DNA of 64,000 nucleotides. Origin: Candidatus Cloacimonadota bacterium. Lineage in GTDB: Bacteria > Cloacimonadota > Cloacimonadia > Cloacimonadales > Cloacimonadaceae. Below, piece after piece: positions 54,526 to 63,494 of this stretch; within the stretch, counting starts at the first letter, position 1; each line of letters starts with the position of its first letter. The notes under the pieces are model-generated. The model was not told the DNA's origin, did not search any database, and saw only the letters and a list, made by a program, of their open reading frames with translations. The stretch is from the NCBI GenBank assembly GCA_030154085.1, contig JASKKR010000002.1:1-64000 (forward strand). The letters are read 5' to 3'. The position numbers were made by a program, and so were the translations under genes.

Positions 54526-55379
54526 TAATCCCGATCATTATTCTCCTAACTCTGTTTGCTTGTAAGAGCAAACCAAAAGCGGAAAATACTGCAGATCTTG
54601 GTACAGATACAAAGCAACCTTCATATGAAGAGCCCCAAGCAGAAAGCAAACCTAGCGTACTACAAAGCTTCAAATATAGCTGGACTGCAAGTGACGAAAT
54701 GCCAAATATTGTGATCATCATAGACGATTTTGGCAATAGTGCTGGTCAGCTCTTAGAAGACTTTGCCGATCTTCCCTCTGAGATCGTCTTTGCTATTTTA
54801 CCGGATCTCCCCCACTCCAAAACTGCTGCGAATATTGGTTCTCAAAAAGGTCATGAAATCATCATCCATATCCCGATGGAAGCAGAAAACAGCAACATTA
54901 GCCCTGGGCAAAGATTCATTTCCAAAAATGCTGCAGAAGGTGAAATCGAAGATCTCATTGAAGACTTCTATAACCAAATCCCCATGGCTATCGCGGCAAA
55001 TAACCATATGGGAAGTGCCACTACTGCAAATCTGGATACTATGAATAGAATCCTCAAAGTGCTCAAAAATAATGGTCTCTTTTTCATTGATAGTGCCACC
55101 ACTGCCCAAAGTGCCGTGTATACTGCCGGAATCGAGCAAGGTATCTTAACTGCCAGGCGCGACATCTTCTTAGATGTTCCCGATGTTAGCGATGAGACCT
55201 TAGCAGAAAAAATCAACTCCTTAGGCAAATACAAAGGAAGGAAAGAACCGATTATCATCATTTCCCATTGCCACAATCGAGATAAGCTTGTAGCAATGCA
55301 GAAATTTATTACTCAAATAGAGGGTATGGGACTCAGGATCGTCTCTCTTCGCGATGCCTTCCCTAATGTAGTACTTTAG
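54504..55379 (+). CDS. Divergent polysaccharide deacetylase lipoprotein (YibQ family)
   Basis: This 291-aa protein has lipobox LFACKSK near residue 20, a polar linker (about 25-65), then a divergent polysaccharide deacetylase domain: NIVIIIDDFGNSAG, FAILPDLPHSK, IIIHIPMEA, NNHMGSATTAN and FIDSATTAQS. These are the marks of the YibQ/PF04748 group, whose substrates are poorly known. It probably acts in the periplasm or outer membrane on envelope glycans. The ATG lies within the DUF192 gene. Confidence 0.9.
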   Translation: MAKATKLIIPIIILLTLFACKSKPKAENTADLGTDTKQPSYEEPQAESKPSVLQSFKYSWTASDEMPNIVIIIDDFGNSAGQLLEDFADLPSEIVFAILPDLPHSKTAANIGSQKGHEIIIHIPMEAENSNISPGQRFISKNAAEGEIEDLIEDFYNQIPMAIAANNHMGSATTANLDTMNRILKVLKNNGLFFIDSATTAQSAVYTAGIEQGILTARRDIFLDVPDVSDETLAEKINSLGKYKGRKEPIIIISHCHNRDKLVAMQKFITQIEGMGLRIVSLRDAFPNVVL

Positions 55380-55749
55380 AGCATTATTATAGAACAAACT
55401 GCTTAATATATCTTTTTAAAAGTACGAAGATTCGCTATTCCCCCTTTCATAACCTGGATAATGTCCCTGGTTGGATTGAACATCCTTTTGCATAGATTTT
55501 TCATGGCTTAAAACAACTACAGCAGGGCAAGTCTTGGACGCACGGCAGCGCAGACTGGTCAACCTGACGTGTTTTTCTTTTATGCAGCAAGCTGCTGCAT
55601 CTACCTTCATACTCATAACAGCCTACAAAGATGTAAACTCCACCTTCTATTTTGATGATTATAATTTCTACAAGTATGCCCTGAATACCTATAAAAAGCT
55701 ATTTTTTGACACATGTGCGAAATATTTCAGCAGGGCGAATCATCATTTG

Positions 55750-55856
55750 TAACTACCTGCAAAAGAAGCTCACTTCACGCCTCCCCCGTTTCTCTCCCAT
55801 TTGAGAAGTGAGCAAGAAACGAGAAAATAAGGAGTTACGGCGTGATGGGCTATGTC
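55750..55856 (-). repeat. 107-bp dispersed intergenic repeat, copy C
   Basis: On the minus strand it aligns with copies A and B: the block from GTAACTCCTTATTTTC through the hairpin to GCAGGTA is nearly identical to copy B. The outer 20 bases on the 55836-55856 side have diverged. Confidence 0.8.
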
Positions 55857-56009
55857 TGCAGACGCCATATCCCATGTGACCCAATCTTGGGAACAAGAAG
55901 ATAGGCGGCATACTTTAGCCATCGCCTATCATCTTATCTTCTTATCATGTTTCCATGGTTGACTCTCAAAGGGCGGGGTAAAAATGGGGATATTCCAAAA
56001 AACATTAGC

Positions 56010-56039
56010 TTGACAGATTGCTAAGTGCCTATATCAATG
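56010..56039 (+). promoter_or_regulatory. Promoter candidate of nrdDG
   Basis: TTGACA (56010-56015), a 17-nt spacer, then ATCAATG (56033-56039), about 100 nt before the nrdD ATG. No clear NrdR box is seen. Confidence 0.4.
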
Positions 56040-56139
56040 TACATCGAGTTCTGATTTGCATTTTGAGAAAAATGCAGGCAAGATTCTAATTAATTATAAC
56101 ATATAAGTTTAGGAATATAATGTTTTCCAGGGAGTTGCC

Positions 56140-58260
56140 ATGTTTACTAAGATACGGAAACGTAATGGACAGATTGTCGATTTTGATCAATCTAAAATAA
56201 GGATAGCCATCTACAAAGCTGCCCAAGCTACGGGGGAATTTGACGAAGATATGGCACGCAAGCTCTGCTTGAGGGTCATCAATCTAGCTATGCAAACTAT
56301 CAAGGGCGATACACCTGAAGTTGAAAATATCCAAGACATTGTGGAAGAAGTTCTACTCGCTTCCCCCTACAAAAAGACAGCTAAGGCATATATCATCTAT
56401 CGCGACCAGCATGCCCGCATTCGGGAAATGGTTTCTACTGCCGGGGTTAAATTGATCGACCAATATTTGCACAAGCTGGATTGGCAGGTCAACGAGAATT
56501 CCAATATGGCATATTCACTACAAGGATTAAATAACTATATAGCCTCAGAGGTTAGCAAGACCTATTGGCTCAACAATATCTACCCCCCGGAGATCCGCGA
56601 AGCACATAATTCTGGAGATATGCATATCCATGACCTCGGGCAACTTTCTGTCTATTGCGTGGGTTGGGATCTGATGGATCTTTTGACTATTGGTTTTAAA
56701 GGGGTTGAGGGCAAGGTCGAGAGCTCTCCAGCCCGGCATTTCCGCAGTGCCTTGGGTCAGATTGTTAATTTCTTTTATACTCTTCAAGGCGAAGCGGCAG
56801 GGGCTCAGGCGTTTTCCAGTTTTGACACTCTTTTGGCTCCATTCATCTACTATGATAAGCTCTCCTATAGTGAAGTAAAACAAGCTTTACAGGAATTTGT
56901 CTTTAATCTTAATGTCCCTACCCGAGTAGGATTTCAAACTCCATTCACCAATATTACTCTAGACCTCCTACCCCCTGATCTCTATAAAAATCAACCTGCC
57001 ATCATCGGGGGTAAACCCATGGATAAGAGCTATGCCGACTTCCAGGCTGAGATGGACATGCTGAATAAGGCATTTTTAGAGGTAATGGTGGAAGGAGATG
57101 CCAAAGGTCGTGTGTTTACCTTCCCCATCCCTACTTATAATATCACCAAAGATTTTAATTGGGATAATCCTGCTATAGAATACCTTTGGGAAGCTACTGC
57201 TAAATATGGCATTCCCTATTTCTCCAATTTTGTCAATAGCGACATGAATCCCAACGATGCCCGCAGTATGTGTTGCCGCCTTAGATTGGATACACGCAAA
57301 CTAGCAGCTCGCGGAGGCGGTCTCTTTGGGGCAAATCCCTTAACCGGCTCGATTGGAGTCGTGACCCTAAACCTCCCCAGAGTGGGATATTTGGCAGAAG
57401 ACGAAGCGGACTTTTTCCAACGTCTAGAACGAGTGGTAAATCTGGCTATGTCTTCCCTTGAGATTAAGCGTAAAGTTCTAGAATCATATACAAACAATGG
57501 ACTCTATCCCTATACTCGCTATTATCTGAAAAGTATCCATGATCGCTATCAACAGTATTGGAAAAACCACTTTTCAACCATCGGAATCATCGGCATGAAC
57601 GAGGCTTGTGAAAACTTCCTTGGCAGCGGAGTAGGAACATCTAAAGGGCATGATTTTGCACTCAAAGTGATGGACTATCTGCGTGATAAACTCATAGAAT
57701 TCCAAGAATTGACTGGTAATAACTACAATCTCGAAGCGACCCCCGCTGAGGGAACTAGTTATCGCTTAGCACTCTTGGACAAGCAGAATTACCCCGGCAT
57801 TAAAAATGCCAACATTGAAGGCGATGTTCCCTTTTATACCAATAGTACTCAATTGCCAGTAAACTTTTCTGATGATGTCTTCGAAGTCCTTGATCTACAA
57901 GATCAACTGCAAACTAAATATACCGGAGGCACCGTACTGCACATCTTTGGCGGAGAACGCATTGAACATCCTGGCAGCGTCAAAACCTTAGTTAGGACCA
58001 TCTGTTCCAACTACCATTTGCCCTATTTCACCTTCTCCCCAACCTTTAGCATCTGTCCAAATCACGGCTATCAGGTTGGAGAACAAACCAATTGCCCATT
58101 ATGTGGTGAACCATGCGAAGTCTTTTCCCGGATTGTAGGCTACCTACGTCCAGTTTCACAATGGAACGAAGGAAAAAAGGCAGAATTTAAGCTGCGCACA
58201 ACATTCGATACAAATAAAAAACACTCTGATCACAAAATTGGAGACGTGAATCTGGCATGA
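56140..58260 (+). CDS. nrdD: Anaerobic ribonucleoside-triphosphate reductase
   Basis: This 706-aa class III ribonucleotide reductase makes dNTPs without oxygen. It has an N-terminal ATP-cone (about 1-95; IRKRNGQIVDFDQSKI), a barrel core, a C-terminal zinc site (CPNHGYQVGEQTNCPLCGEPC) and the glycyl-radical motif RIVGYLRPVSQWN. AGGGAG precedes the ATG. Length matches the family. The stop overlaps nrdG by 4 nt (ATGA). Confidence 0.97.
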   Translation: MFTKIRKRNGQIVDFDQSKIRIAIYKAAQATGEFDEDMARKLCLRVINLAMQTIKGDTPEVENIQDIVEEVLLASPYKKTAKAYIIYRDQHARIREMVSTAGVKLIDQYLHKLDWQVNENSNMAYSLQGLNNYIASEVSKTYWLNNIYPPEIREAHNSGDMHIHDLGQLSVYCVGWDLMDLLTIGFKGVEGKVESSPARHFRSALGQIVNFFYTLQGEAAGAQAFSSFDTLLAPFIYYDKLSYSEVKQALQEFVFNLNVPTRVGFQTPFTNITLDLLPPDLYKNQPAIIGGKPMDKSYADFQAEMDMLNKAFLEVMVEGDAKGRVFTFPIPTYNITKDFNWDNPAIEYLWEATAKYGIPYFSNFVNSDMNPNDARSMCCRLRLDTRKLAARGGGLFGANPLTGSIGVVTLNLPRVGYLAEDEADFFQRLERVVNLAMSSLEIKRKVLESYTNNGLYPYTRYYLKSIHDRYQQYWKNHFSTIGIIGMNEACENFLGSGVGTSKGHDFALKVMDYLRDKLIEFQELTGNNYNLEATPAEGTSYRLALLDKQNYPGIKNANIEGDVPFYTNSTQLPVNFSDDVFEVLDLQDQLQTKYTGGTVLHIFGGERIEHPGSVKTLVRTICSNYHLPYFTFSPTFSICPNHGYQVGEQTNCPLCGEPCEVFSRIVGYLRPVSQWNEGKKAEFKLRTTFDTNKKHSDHKIGDVNLA

Positions 58261-58964
58261 AAATCGGTGGATTTCAGAAGTTCTCTTTGCTAGATTATCC
58301 AGGCGAGCTAAGTGCTATCGTCTTTACTCAAGGCTGCAATTTCCGCTGCCCATATTGCCACAATCCTGAACTGGTCTTACCGCAAATCTATCGACCACTG
58401 CTCAGCACTGAGCAGATCTTACGCTTTCTTTATCGCCGCAGGAGAAAAATTACAGCCGTAGTAGTTACAGGGGGAGAACCAACTCTGCAGGAAGATTTGG
58501 TTAAGTTTTTAAGGATTCTCAAAGCTATGAGATTTAAGGTAAAGCTGGATACGAATGGATCAAATCCGGAGATGCTGAGCCGCGCCTTGTACTATCAGGC
58601 AGTGGATTATATCGCTATGGATATTAAGGCACCAAGCGACCTATATCAAAAAATTACCCGCAGCAAAGTGAAGATGGATGATGTAACTCGTAGCATGGAA
58701 ATCATCCGACTCAGCGGTCTGCCCTATGAGTTCCGCACAACAGTTGCGGAAGAGATACTCTTCGGAGATGATTTATTGAAGATTCGTGAACTTCTGAAGG
58801 AAGGCGATTGCTACTACCTACAACCTTGCAACTATAGTACTACTCTCGATGATCTTGCCCCACAGCATCTACACTCCCCAGATCTTTCTGTGGACGAAAA
58901 CTTCAAAAAGCTCAAACTTTGGGCTGAACAGCACCGCGTAATCTTGAAAGTACGCGGAAAATAA
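58257..58964 (+). CDS. nrdG: Anaerobic RNR activating radical SAM protein
   Basis: This 235-aa activase installs the glycyl radical on NrdD using SAM and a 4Fe-4S cluster. The CxxxCxxC motif is CNFRCPYC, after FSLLDYPGELSAIVFTQG, and TGGEPTL is present. This is the longer NrdG2-type (about 230 aa) rather than the short E. coli form. Translation is coupled to nrdD. Confidence 0.95.
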   Translation: MKIGGFQKFSLLDYPGELSAIVFTQGCNFRCPYCHNPELVLPQIYRPLLSTEQILRFLYRRRRKITAVVVTGGEPTLQEDLVKFLRILKAMRFKVKLDTNGSNPEMLSRALYYQAVDYIAMDIKAPSDLYQKITRSKVKMDDVTRSMEIIRLSGLPYEFRTTVAEEILFGDDLLKIRELLKEGDCYYLQPCNYSTTLDDLAPQHLHSPDLSVDENFKKLKLWAEQHRVILKVRGK

Positions 58965-59193
58965 CCAGCCTGTATTTCCAGTCTCTGCATCATTGGATCT
59001 TGACCCCAGCGAGAGAGCAGTGCGAAACTTTCTTCATGCTTCTCCTACCATGATTAAAAGTAAGTTGCAAGGTCAAGCTCAGACTTCAGCAGGGTACTCT
59101 TAGAAAAATCCAGTTTGTGACCAAAATGTGAAGCTATAGAATAGTAGAGGCTCGTGCACATACCTAGAATGAGATGATACTAGCGAATAATTC

Positions 59194-59224
59194 TTGACTG
59201 CTCTCAGACTTTGGGCAAGTATGG
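59194..59224 (+). promoter_or_regulatory. Promoter candidate of the radical SAM/DUF2344 gene
   Basis: TTGACT (59194-59199), a 17-nt spacer, then AAGTATGG (59217-59224). It lies about 30 nt before the gene. Confidence 0.4.
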
Positions 59225-59251
59225 GCATAGAAAACAACAAAAGGTAATTAT

Positions 59252-61705
59252 ATGATAAATTTTGAACATCTTCTCCCGTTGGTAGAAAAGCCTTCTCGCT
59301 ATATTGATCACGAGATAAACGCCTGTCGTAAGAGCTTTGATGATCATCCGGTACGAATGCTTTTCGCTTTCCCGGATCTTTATGAATTAGGAATCTCACA
59401 CTTGGGACTTAAGATCTTATATTCCATAGTAAATCAGCTACCCTATGCTATGGCAGATCGCCTGTATCTGCCATGGGTGGATATGTTGGAATTATTGGCA
59501 GAACATCAGCTCCCACTTTTTGGACTTGAAAGTCGTAGAGCTGTGCGAGATTTTGACTTATTGGGTATTACCTTGCAGAGCGAACTCACCTTCACAAATA
59601 CCTTGGAAACCATCTCAGCTTCAGGTATTCCGGTGCTTTCCCTGGATCGGACAGAGACAGATCCCATCGTGATGGTAGGAGGTCCCTGCGCCACCAATCC
59701 TCTGCCGCTTGCACCCTTTATTGACGTATTCTTTTTTGGAGAAGCAGAAGAAGGAATTGTGGAAATCGCCTCCATTCTGCGCGACTATTCCGACCGGGAA
59801 CAACGGCTTACGCAACTTGCCAAGCTCAAAAGCGTGTGGTGTCCCAAGACTAACGGCAATGATCCCTGGCAGATATTGCTCCCTTCAGAGACAATTAAAA
59901 GCCGAAAGTATAACCAGTTCCACACCATGGACAATCTGCATTCTCCGCAACTATTGAGTTGGCAGTTAGCAACGCACAACCGCTATGTCTCCGAAATCAT
60001 GAGAGGTTGCTCCAGGGGATGCCGCTTTTGCCACGCTGGATATTTTTATCGCCCCGTGCGCGAGCGAGACCCCAAGATGATCATGGACGAATTGCTGAAA
60101 GAAGTCAGGCTCAGCGGTTGGGACGAAGCAGGCTTGATCTCTCTTTCCAGCAGTGACTATGGATGCATCCGCGAATTGATGTATGCCCTGCTGGCAGCAC
60201 TGGATACGGATAAAACACATATCTCTCTTCCATCTTTGCGAGTGGACAGCTTGGATGATTCGTTGGTCGGACTTATGCAAAACCTGGGTAGAGAAGGACT
60301 CACTATCGCTCCGGAAGCAGGTTCGCAACGCCTCCGAAATGTCATCAACAAAAACCTGGATGAAACTGAGATTCTGCGCGGAGTCGAAATAGCCAAAGAA
60401 CTCGGCTGGCAAAAGATCAAGCTCTACTTTATGATCGGGCTTCCTACCGAGACAGAAGAGGATATCGATGCTATCATTGAACTCATCCAAAAGATCAATA
60501 TCCTCTGCAATAAACGTATGAATATCAGTGTGACTATTTCCCCCTTTACACCCAAACCTTTCACTCCATTCCAATGGAGCTCAATGCTCGCTGCCGATAA
60601 GTTGCTTGCCCGCGCAAAACGCATCAAAAGCAGTCTCTTCCGAGCCAAGAATATCCGCGTGAAATATCATACCATCGAGAACTCAGTCTTGGAAGCTTGC
60701 ATCACTCGAGGCGATACCGACATGGCGCGTGTGATCTATCGCGCTTGGCAAGACGGAGCTCGCTTCGATGCCTGGAATGAGCATTGGGACTATGGCATCT
60801 GGGAAAAAGCTTTTGCTGCTACTGGAATATCCCCCCAGCGATATCTGGCAGAAAGAGATCCGCAAGAAAAACTACCTTGGGACTTCATCGATATCGGAGT
60901 CTGCAAAAGCTTCCTGATGAACGAATATGAGAAATCTCAACGAGCTGAAAGCACTGCAGATTGCCGAGAAATTTGCACCCTCTGTGGAGCTTGCGACGAA
61001 GAAGTCTCAACTACAGATGCCCCCAAAGATAGCCTTTGCCAAAGCGATTTGCAGCGCAATCTGCTACACAAAGAATACAATCCGCAAAACCAATATCGCT
61101 ATCGTATCAGCTACTCCAAAACTGGACTTTTACGCTTCATCTCGCATCTGGATTGGATGCGCATGCTATTTCGCCGCATCAGCGTGCTGGACCTACCCAC
61201 AGTATTCACAATGGGCTTCTCTCCACACCCGAAAGTTAGCCTCTCTCCTCCCCTGCCAGTAGGGGTAGAAAGCTCTTCTGAATATTTTGATATCTCATTT
61301 TATGAAAAACTAAAGTCAGATGATATCTTGGCAGAATTTCGCCATACTCGCATCCCGGATTTTCAGATCATTGCTTGTAAACCAATTGATAAAAAAACTC
61401 CAAATCCTTCAAGTGAAAGCCTGGTTATCGAGCTGGAAGAAAATATGCTGCCAAAAGTCAAACAGAGCATTCAAGACTTCACAAACAAAGATTCCTTCGT
61501 GATCGAAAAACAAACTGAAAAGCGGCAAAAAATCTATGATTTAAAAAACATAATTAGCTCCATCACTTTGCATGGGACCCAGCTTGTTCTGCGTAAATCT
61601 TTGGCGAGTCCATCGCTGTATGATGTACTCTCGGCATTGCTAAACCTGCCCAAGGAAGATCTCTATCGCTGCCGCATCATCCGCCGTGGTTTGCATTCGG
61701 AGTGA
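59252..61705 (+). CDS. B12-binding-like radical SAM protein fused to DUF2344
   Basis: This 817-aa protein joins two modules that are often separate genes: a TIGR03960-type radical SAM protein (about 1-600) with CSRGCRFCHAGYFYRPVRER (CxxxCxxC near residue 252) and a DUF2344/TIGR03936 domain (about 610-817; YRISYSKTGLLRFISHLDWMRMLFRR, MGFSPHPKVSLSPPLPVGVES). A CTLCGACDEE zinc-like linker joins them. It is often found next to RNase E/G and ribosomal protein genes; here the neighbour is a glycerate kinase. It probably modifies RNA or the ribosome, but the target is not known. AAAGG lies before the ATG. Confidence 0.9.
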   Translation: MINFEHLLPLVEKPSRYIDHEINACRKSFDDHPVRMLFAFPDLYELGISHLGLKILYSIVNQLPYAMADRLYLPWVDMLELLAEHQLPLFGLESRRAVRDFDLLGITLQSELTFTNTLETISASGIPVLSLDRTETDPIVMVGGPCATNPLPLAPFIDVFFFGEAEEGIVEIASILRDYSDREQRLTQLAKLKSVWCPKTNGNDPWQILLPSETIKSRKYNQFHTMDNLHSPQLLSWQLATHNRYVSEIMRGCSRGCRFCHAGYFYRPVRERDPKMIMDELLKEVRLSGWDEAGLISLSSSDYGCIRELMYALLAALDTDKTHISLPSLRVDSLDDSLVGLMQNLGREGLTIAPEAGSQRLRNVINKNLDETEILRGVEIAKELGWQKIKLYFMIGLPTETEEDIDAIIELIQKINILCNKRMNISVTISPFTPKPFTPFQWSSMLAADKLLARAKRIKSSLFRAKNIRVKYHTIENSVLEACITRGDTDMARVIYRAWQDGARFDAWNEHWDYGIWEKAFAATGISPQRYLAERDPQEKLPWDFIDIGVCKSFLMNEYEKSQRAESTADCREICTLCGACDEEVSTTDAPKDSLCQSDLQRNLLHKEYNPQNQYRYRISYSKTGLLRFISHLDWMRMLFRRISVLDLPTVFTMGFSPHPKVSLSPPLPVGVESSSEYFDISFYEKLKSDDILAEFRHTRIPDFQIIACKPIDKKTPNPSSESLVIELEENMLPKVKQSIQDFTNKDSFVIEKQTEKRQKIYDLKNIISSITLHGTQLVLRKSLASPSLYDVLSALLNLPKEDLYRCRIIRRGLHSE

Positions 61706-62838
61706 TCTTGCCAGATAACATTCTACCTATAGTTCAAAAAGCTATCTCCGAGTTTACTCGCTATCCCAAGCTCCAGCGAGAACTGCGCAATCTGGAAGAG
61801 CCAGTACATATCCTCGCTATCGGAAAAGCGGCATATCAGATGGCACTCGTGGCATATCGGACGCTTGACCCGAATCAGATGCAATCATGCATCATACTTA
61901 CTAAATATGGTTTTTATCCTCCTCAGATCCAACCTGATTTTAAACCAGTGATACTCGAAGCAGGACACCCTATCCCAGATGAGAATTCGATTCTCCATAG
62001 CTGTTACATCCTGGATTGGCTGAAAACCATCCCAACTGACGAATCCTTGGTCGTATTACTTTCTGGCGGTTGCTCTGCCCTCTTTGAGATCCCACGCGAG
62101 CCACACACTCTGAAAGAAATCATTGCGCTAAATCGCGTCCTGCTCAAAAGTGGATTAGATATTCATCAGATCAATCAACAGCGCAAAATCTATTCCTTGG
62201 TAAAAGCCGGAGCTGCGATCGAATATTTCAACGGTAAGCAAATAAAGGTCTTTGTCCTTAGCGATGTGAAAGGAGACGATCCCGCTATCATCGGAAGCGG
62301 ACCCTTCTACCAAAAGCATATCTCCCACTGTGTGATTGGCAACAATCAAGCTCTTCTCCGACAAATAGCAAGCCTTCTTCATAGACACCGTGACTTTGCG
62401 GATCTGCCCATCAAAGTTGCCCACCACTTTGTGGATGATGATGTCCGAAGGTTTGCACATGCCTTGGCGCACTATTCTCAAACCGCCCCCAAGGGAATTT
62501 ATATCTTTGGTGGAGAATGCAGCATTCGTCCCCGCGGTACTGGCTCTGGTGGCAGACTCAGTCAGCTCGCTTTGGAATTTGCCTTAAAGATTTCGGGAAT
62601 GAGAAAGATCCAACTCATTGCATTGGCTTCAGATGGCAACGATAATGTCCCCGAAAGCGCGGGAGCTATAGTAAATCAAGACAGCAAACAGAAAATCTTG
62701 GATGCTGGAATCGATCCCGAAAAAGCATGCCAAGAATATAATTCCTTTCCCGCCTTAGTAAAGGCTGGGCTTATCATTGACAGATACTATACAGGCTGCA
62801 ATGTAAACGATATCATGCTTCTTTTTATAGAAGAATAA
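61702..62838 (+). CDS. Glycerate 2-kinase (GckA/DUF4147-MOFRL family)
   Basis: This 378-aa type II glycerate kinase makes 2-phosphoglycerate. It shows an N-terminal DUF4147 domain (AIGKAAYQMA, EAGHPIPDENS, LLSGGCSALFEIP) and a C-terminal MOFRL domain (GTGSGGRLSQLALEFAL, ASDGNDNVPESAGAIV). It is shorter than the usual 420-450. The GTG at 61702 overlaps the previous stop (GTGA); a TTG at 61708, six bases on, is better placed after CGGAG and may be the true start. With a PGK homologue in the window, it may serve serine/glycerate breakdown. Confidence 0.9.
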   Translation: MILPDNILPIVQKAISEFTRYPKLQRELRNLEEPVHILAIGKAAYQMALVAYRTLDPNQMQSCIILTKYGFYPPQIQPDFKPVILEAGHPIPDENSILHSCYILDWLKTIPTDESLVVLLSGGCSALFEIPREPHTLKEIIALNRVLLKSGLDIHQINQQRKIYSLVKAGAAIEYFNGKQIKVFVLSDVKGDDPAIIGSGPFYQKHISHCVIGNNQALLRQIASLLHRHRDFADLPIKVAHHFVDDDVRRFAHALAHYSQTAPKGIYIFGGECSIRPRGTGSGGRLSQLALEFALKISGMRKIQLIALASDGNDNVPESAGAIVNQDSKQKILDAGIDPEKACQEYNSFPALVKAGLIIDRYYTGCNVNDIMLLFIEE

Positions 62839-63494
62839 ACACTCCGCTATCAATTTTTCTTTAAACTAATGATTAACTCCGCCCCCCTTAATACAATAGC
62901 TTCATAAGCAATTTGTGTATTTTTTTCCACAACTGACTGCAATTATAGCCAATTTGTATTTGACAATCTTACAACACTAAAGCAAATTGTCATTATATGA
63001 GAAGGGGAATCGCTTGATGATTTCTTATTGCTAAATTCTTAGTATATTATGTCGATAAGGTGGAATCTCGCTGGTTCCAGCCGGACAAGGAGTAAACTTA
63101 AGATCAAAATTAATTAGTCAGCACACACTGGGGAGTGACCATGATTTTTGGGAAGCACATGGTGCTAGCAGTTCAAACTGCAATATTTAAGCATGGCAGA
63201 TATATAGCGCCCTGCCAAATCTGCCGAAGTACACCATTGCACCCAAATTCACTCACAATATCAAGTATTACCAATCTCATCCCGAAACCTCTTGAGCAAA
63301 AGATACGCACTCTTGTACAAATAATCATCGCACATTATCACCAGGTAAGCGCTATCTGCTTTGTCCACAAGGTTTCGCACAAACTCTTAACTTTCGAAAC
63401 TATCCGGAGTCGGTATATGTGATAATTTTTATACTGTACTTCACTATATAATCAAACCTTTCTTCAACTATCCAAAAAACATGGAGAAGAAATT
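62839..63494. other. Long leader/intergenic region before the last gene
   Basis: The region contains a promoter candidate (62960-62989) and, about 65 nt after its expected start site, a hairpin with one bulged base (63059-63065 GGTGGAA pairing with 63075-63082) followed by GACAAGGAG. That leaves a leader of about 500 nt before the ATG at 63495. A 94-codon frame (from 63141) has an acceptable GGGGAG site but its product is His/Ile-rich and unlike a protein, so it is not called. Confidence 0.5.
62960..62989 (+). promoter_or_regulatory. Promoter candidate upstream of the last gene
   Basis: TTGACA (62960-62965), a 17-nt spacer, then CAAATTG (62983-62989). It has the same layout as the others and would give a long 5' leader. 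Confidence 0.4.

Larger units (their letters stand above)
55380..56139. other. 760-bp intergenic region rich in inverted repeats
   Basis: The region contains repeat copy C, a palindrome TGCAGCA-AGC-TGCTGCA near 55583, a hairpin ATGGGCTATG/CATATCCCAT near 55844-55875, and an 8-bp perfect stem GATAGGCG (55900-55907) / CGCCTATC (55923-55930), then the nrdD promoter candidate. A 72-codon frame at 55534-55752 has no ribosome-binding site and overlaps the palindrome, so I do not call it. Confidence 0.55.

Noticed and set aside
55534-55752. 72-codon open frame before nrdD
   Set aside because: It runs across a palindrome into the edge of repeat copy C, with no ribosome-binding site and no protein-like composition.
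63135-63422. 95-codon open frame in the leader of the last gene
   Set aside because: A GGGGAG site exists, but the product is rich in His/Ile/Ser with no domain pattern. More likely part of a long leader.
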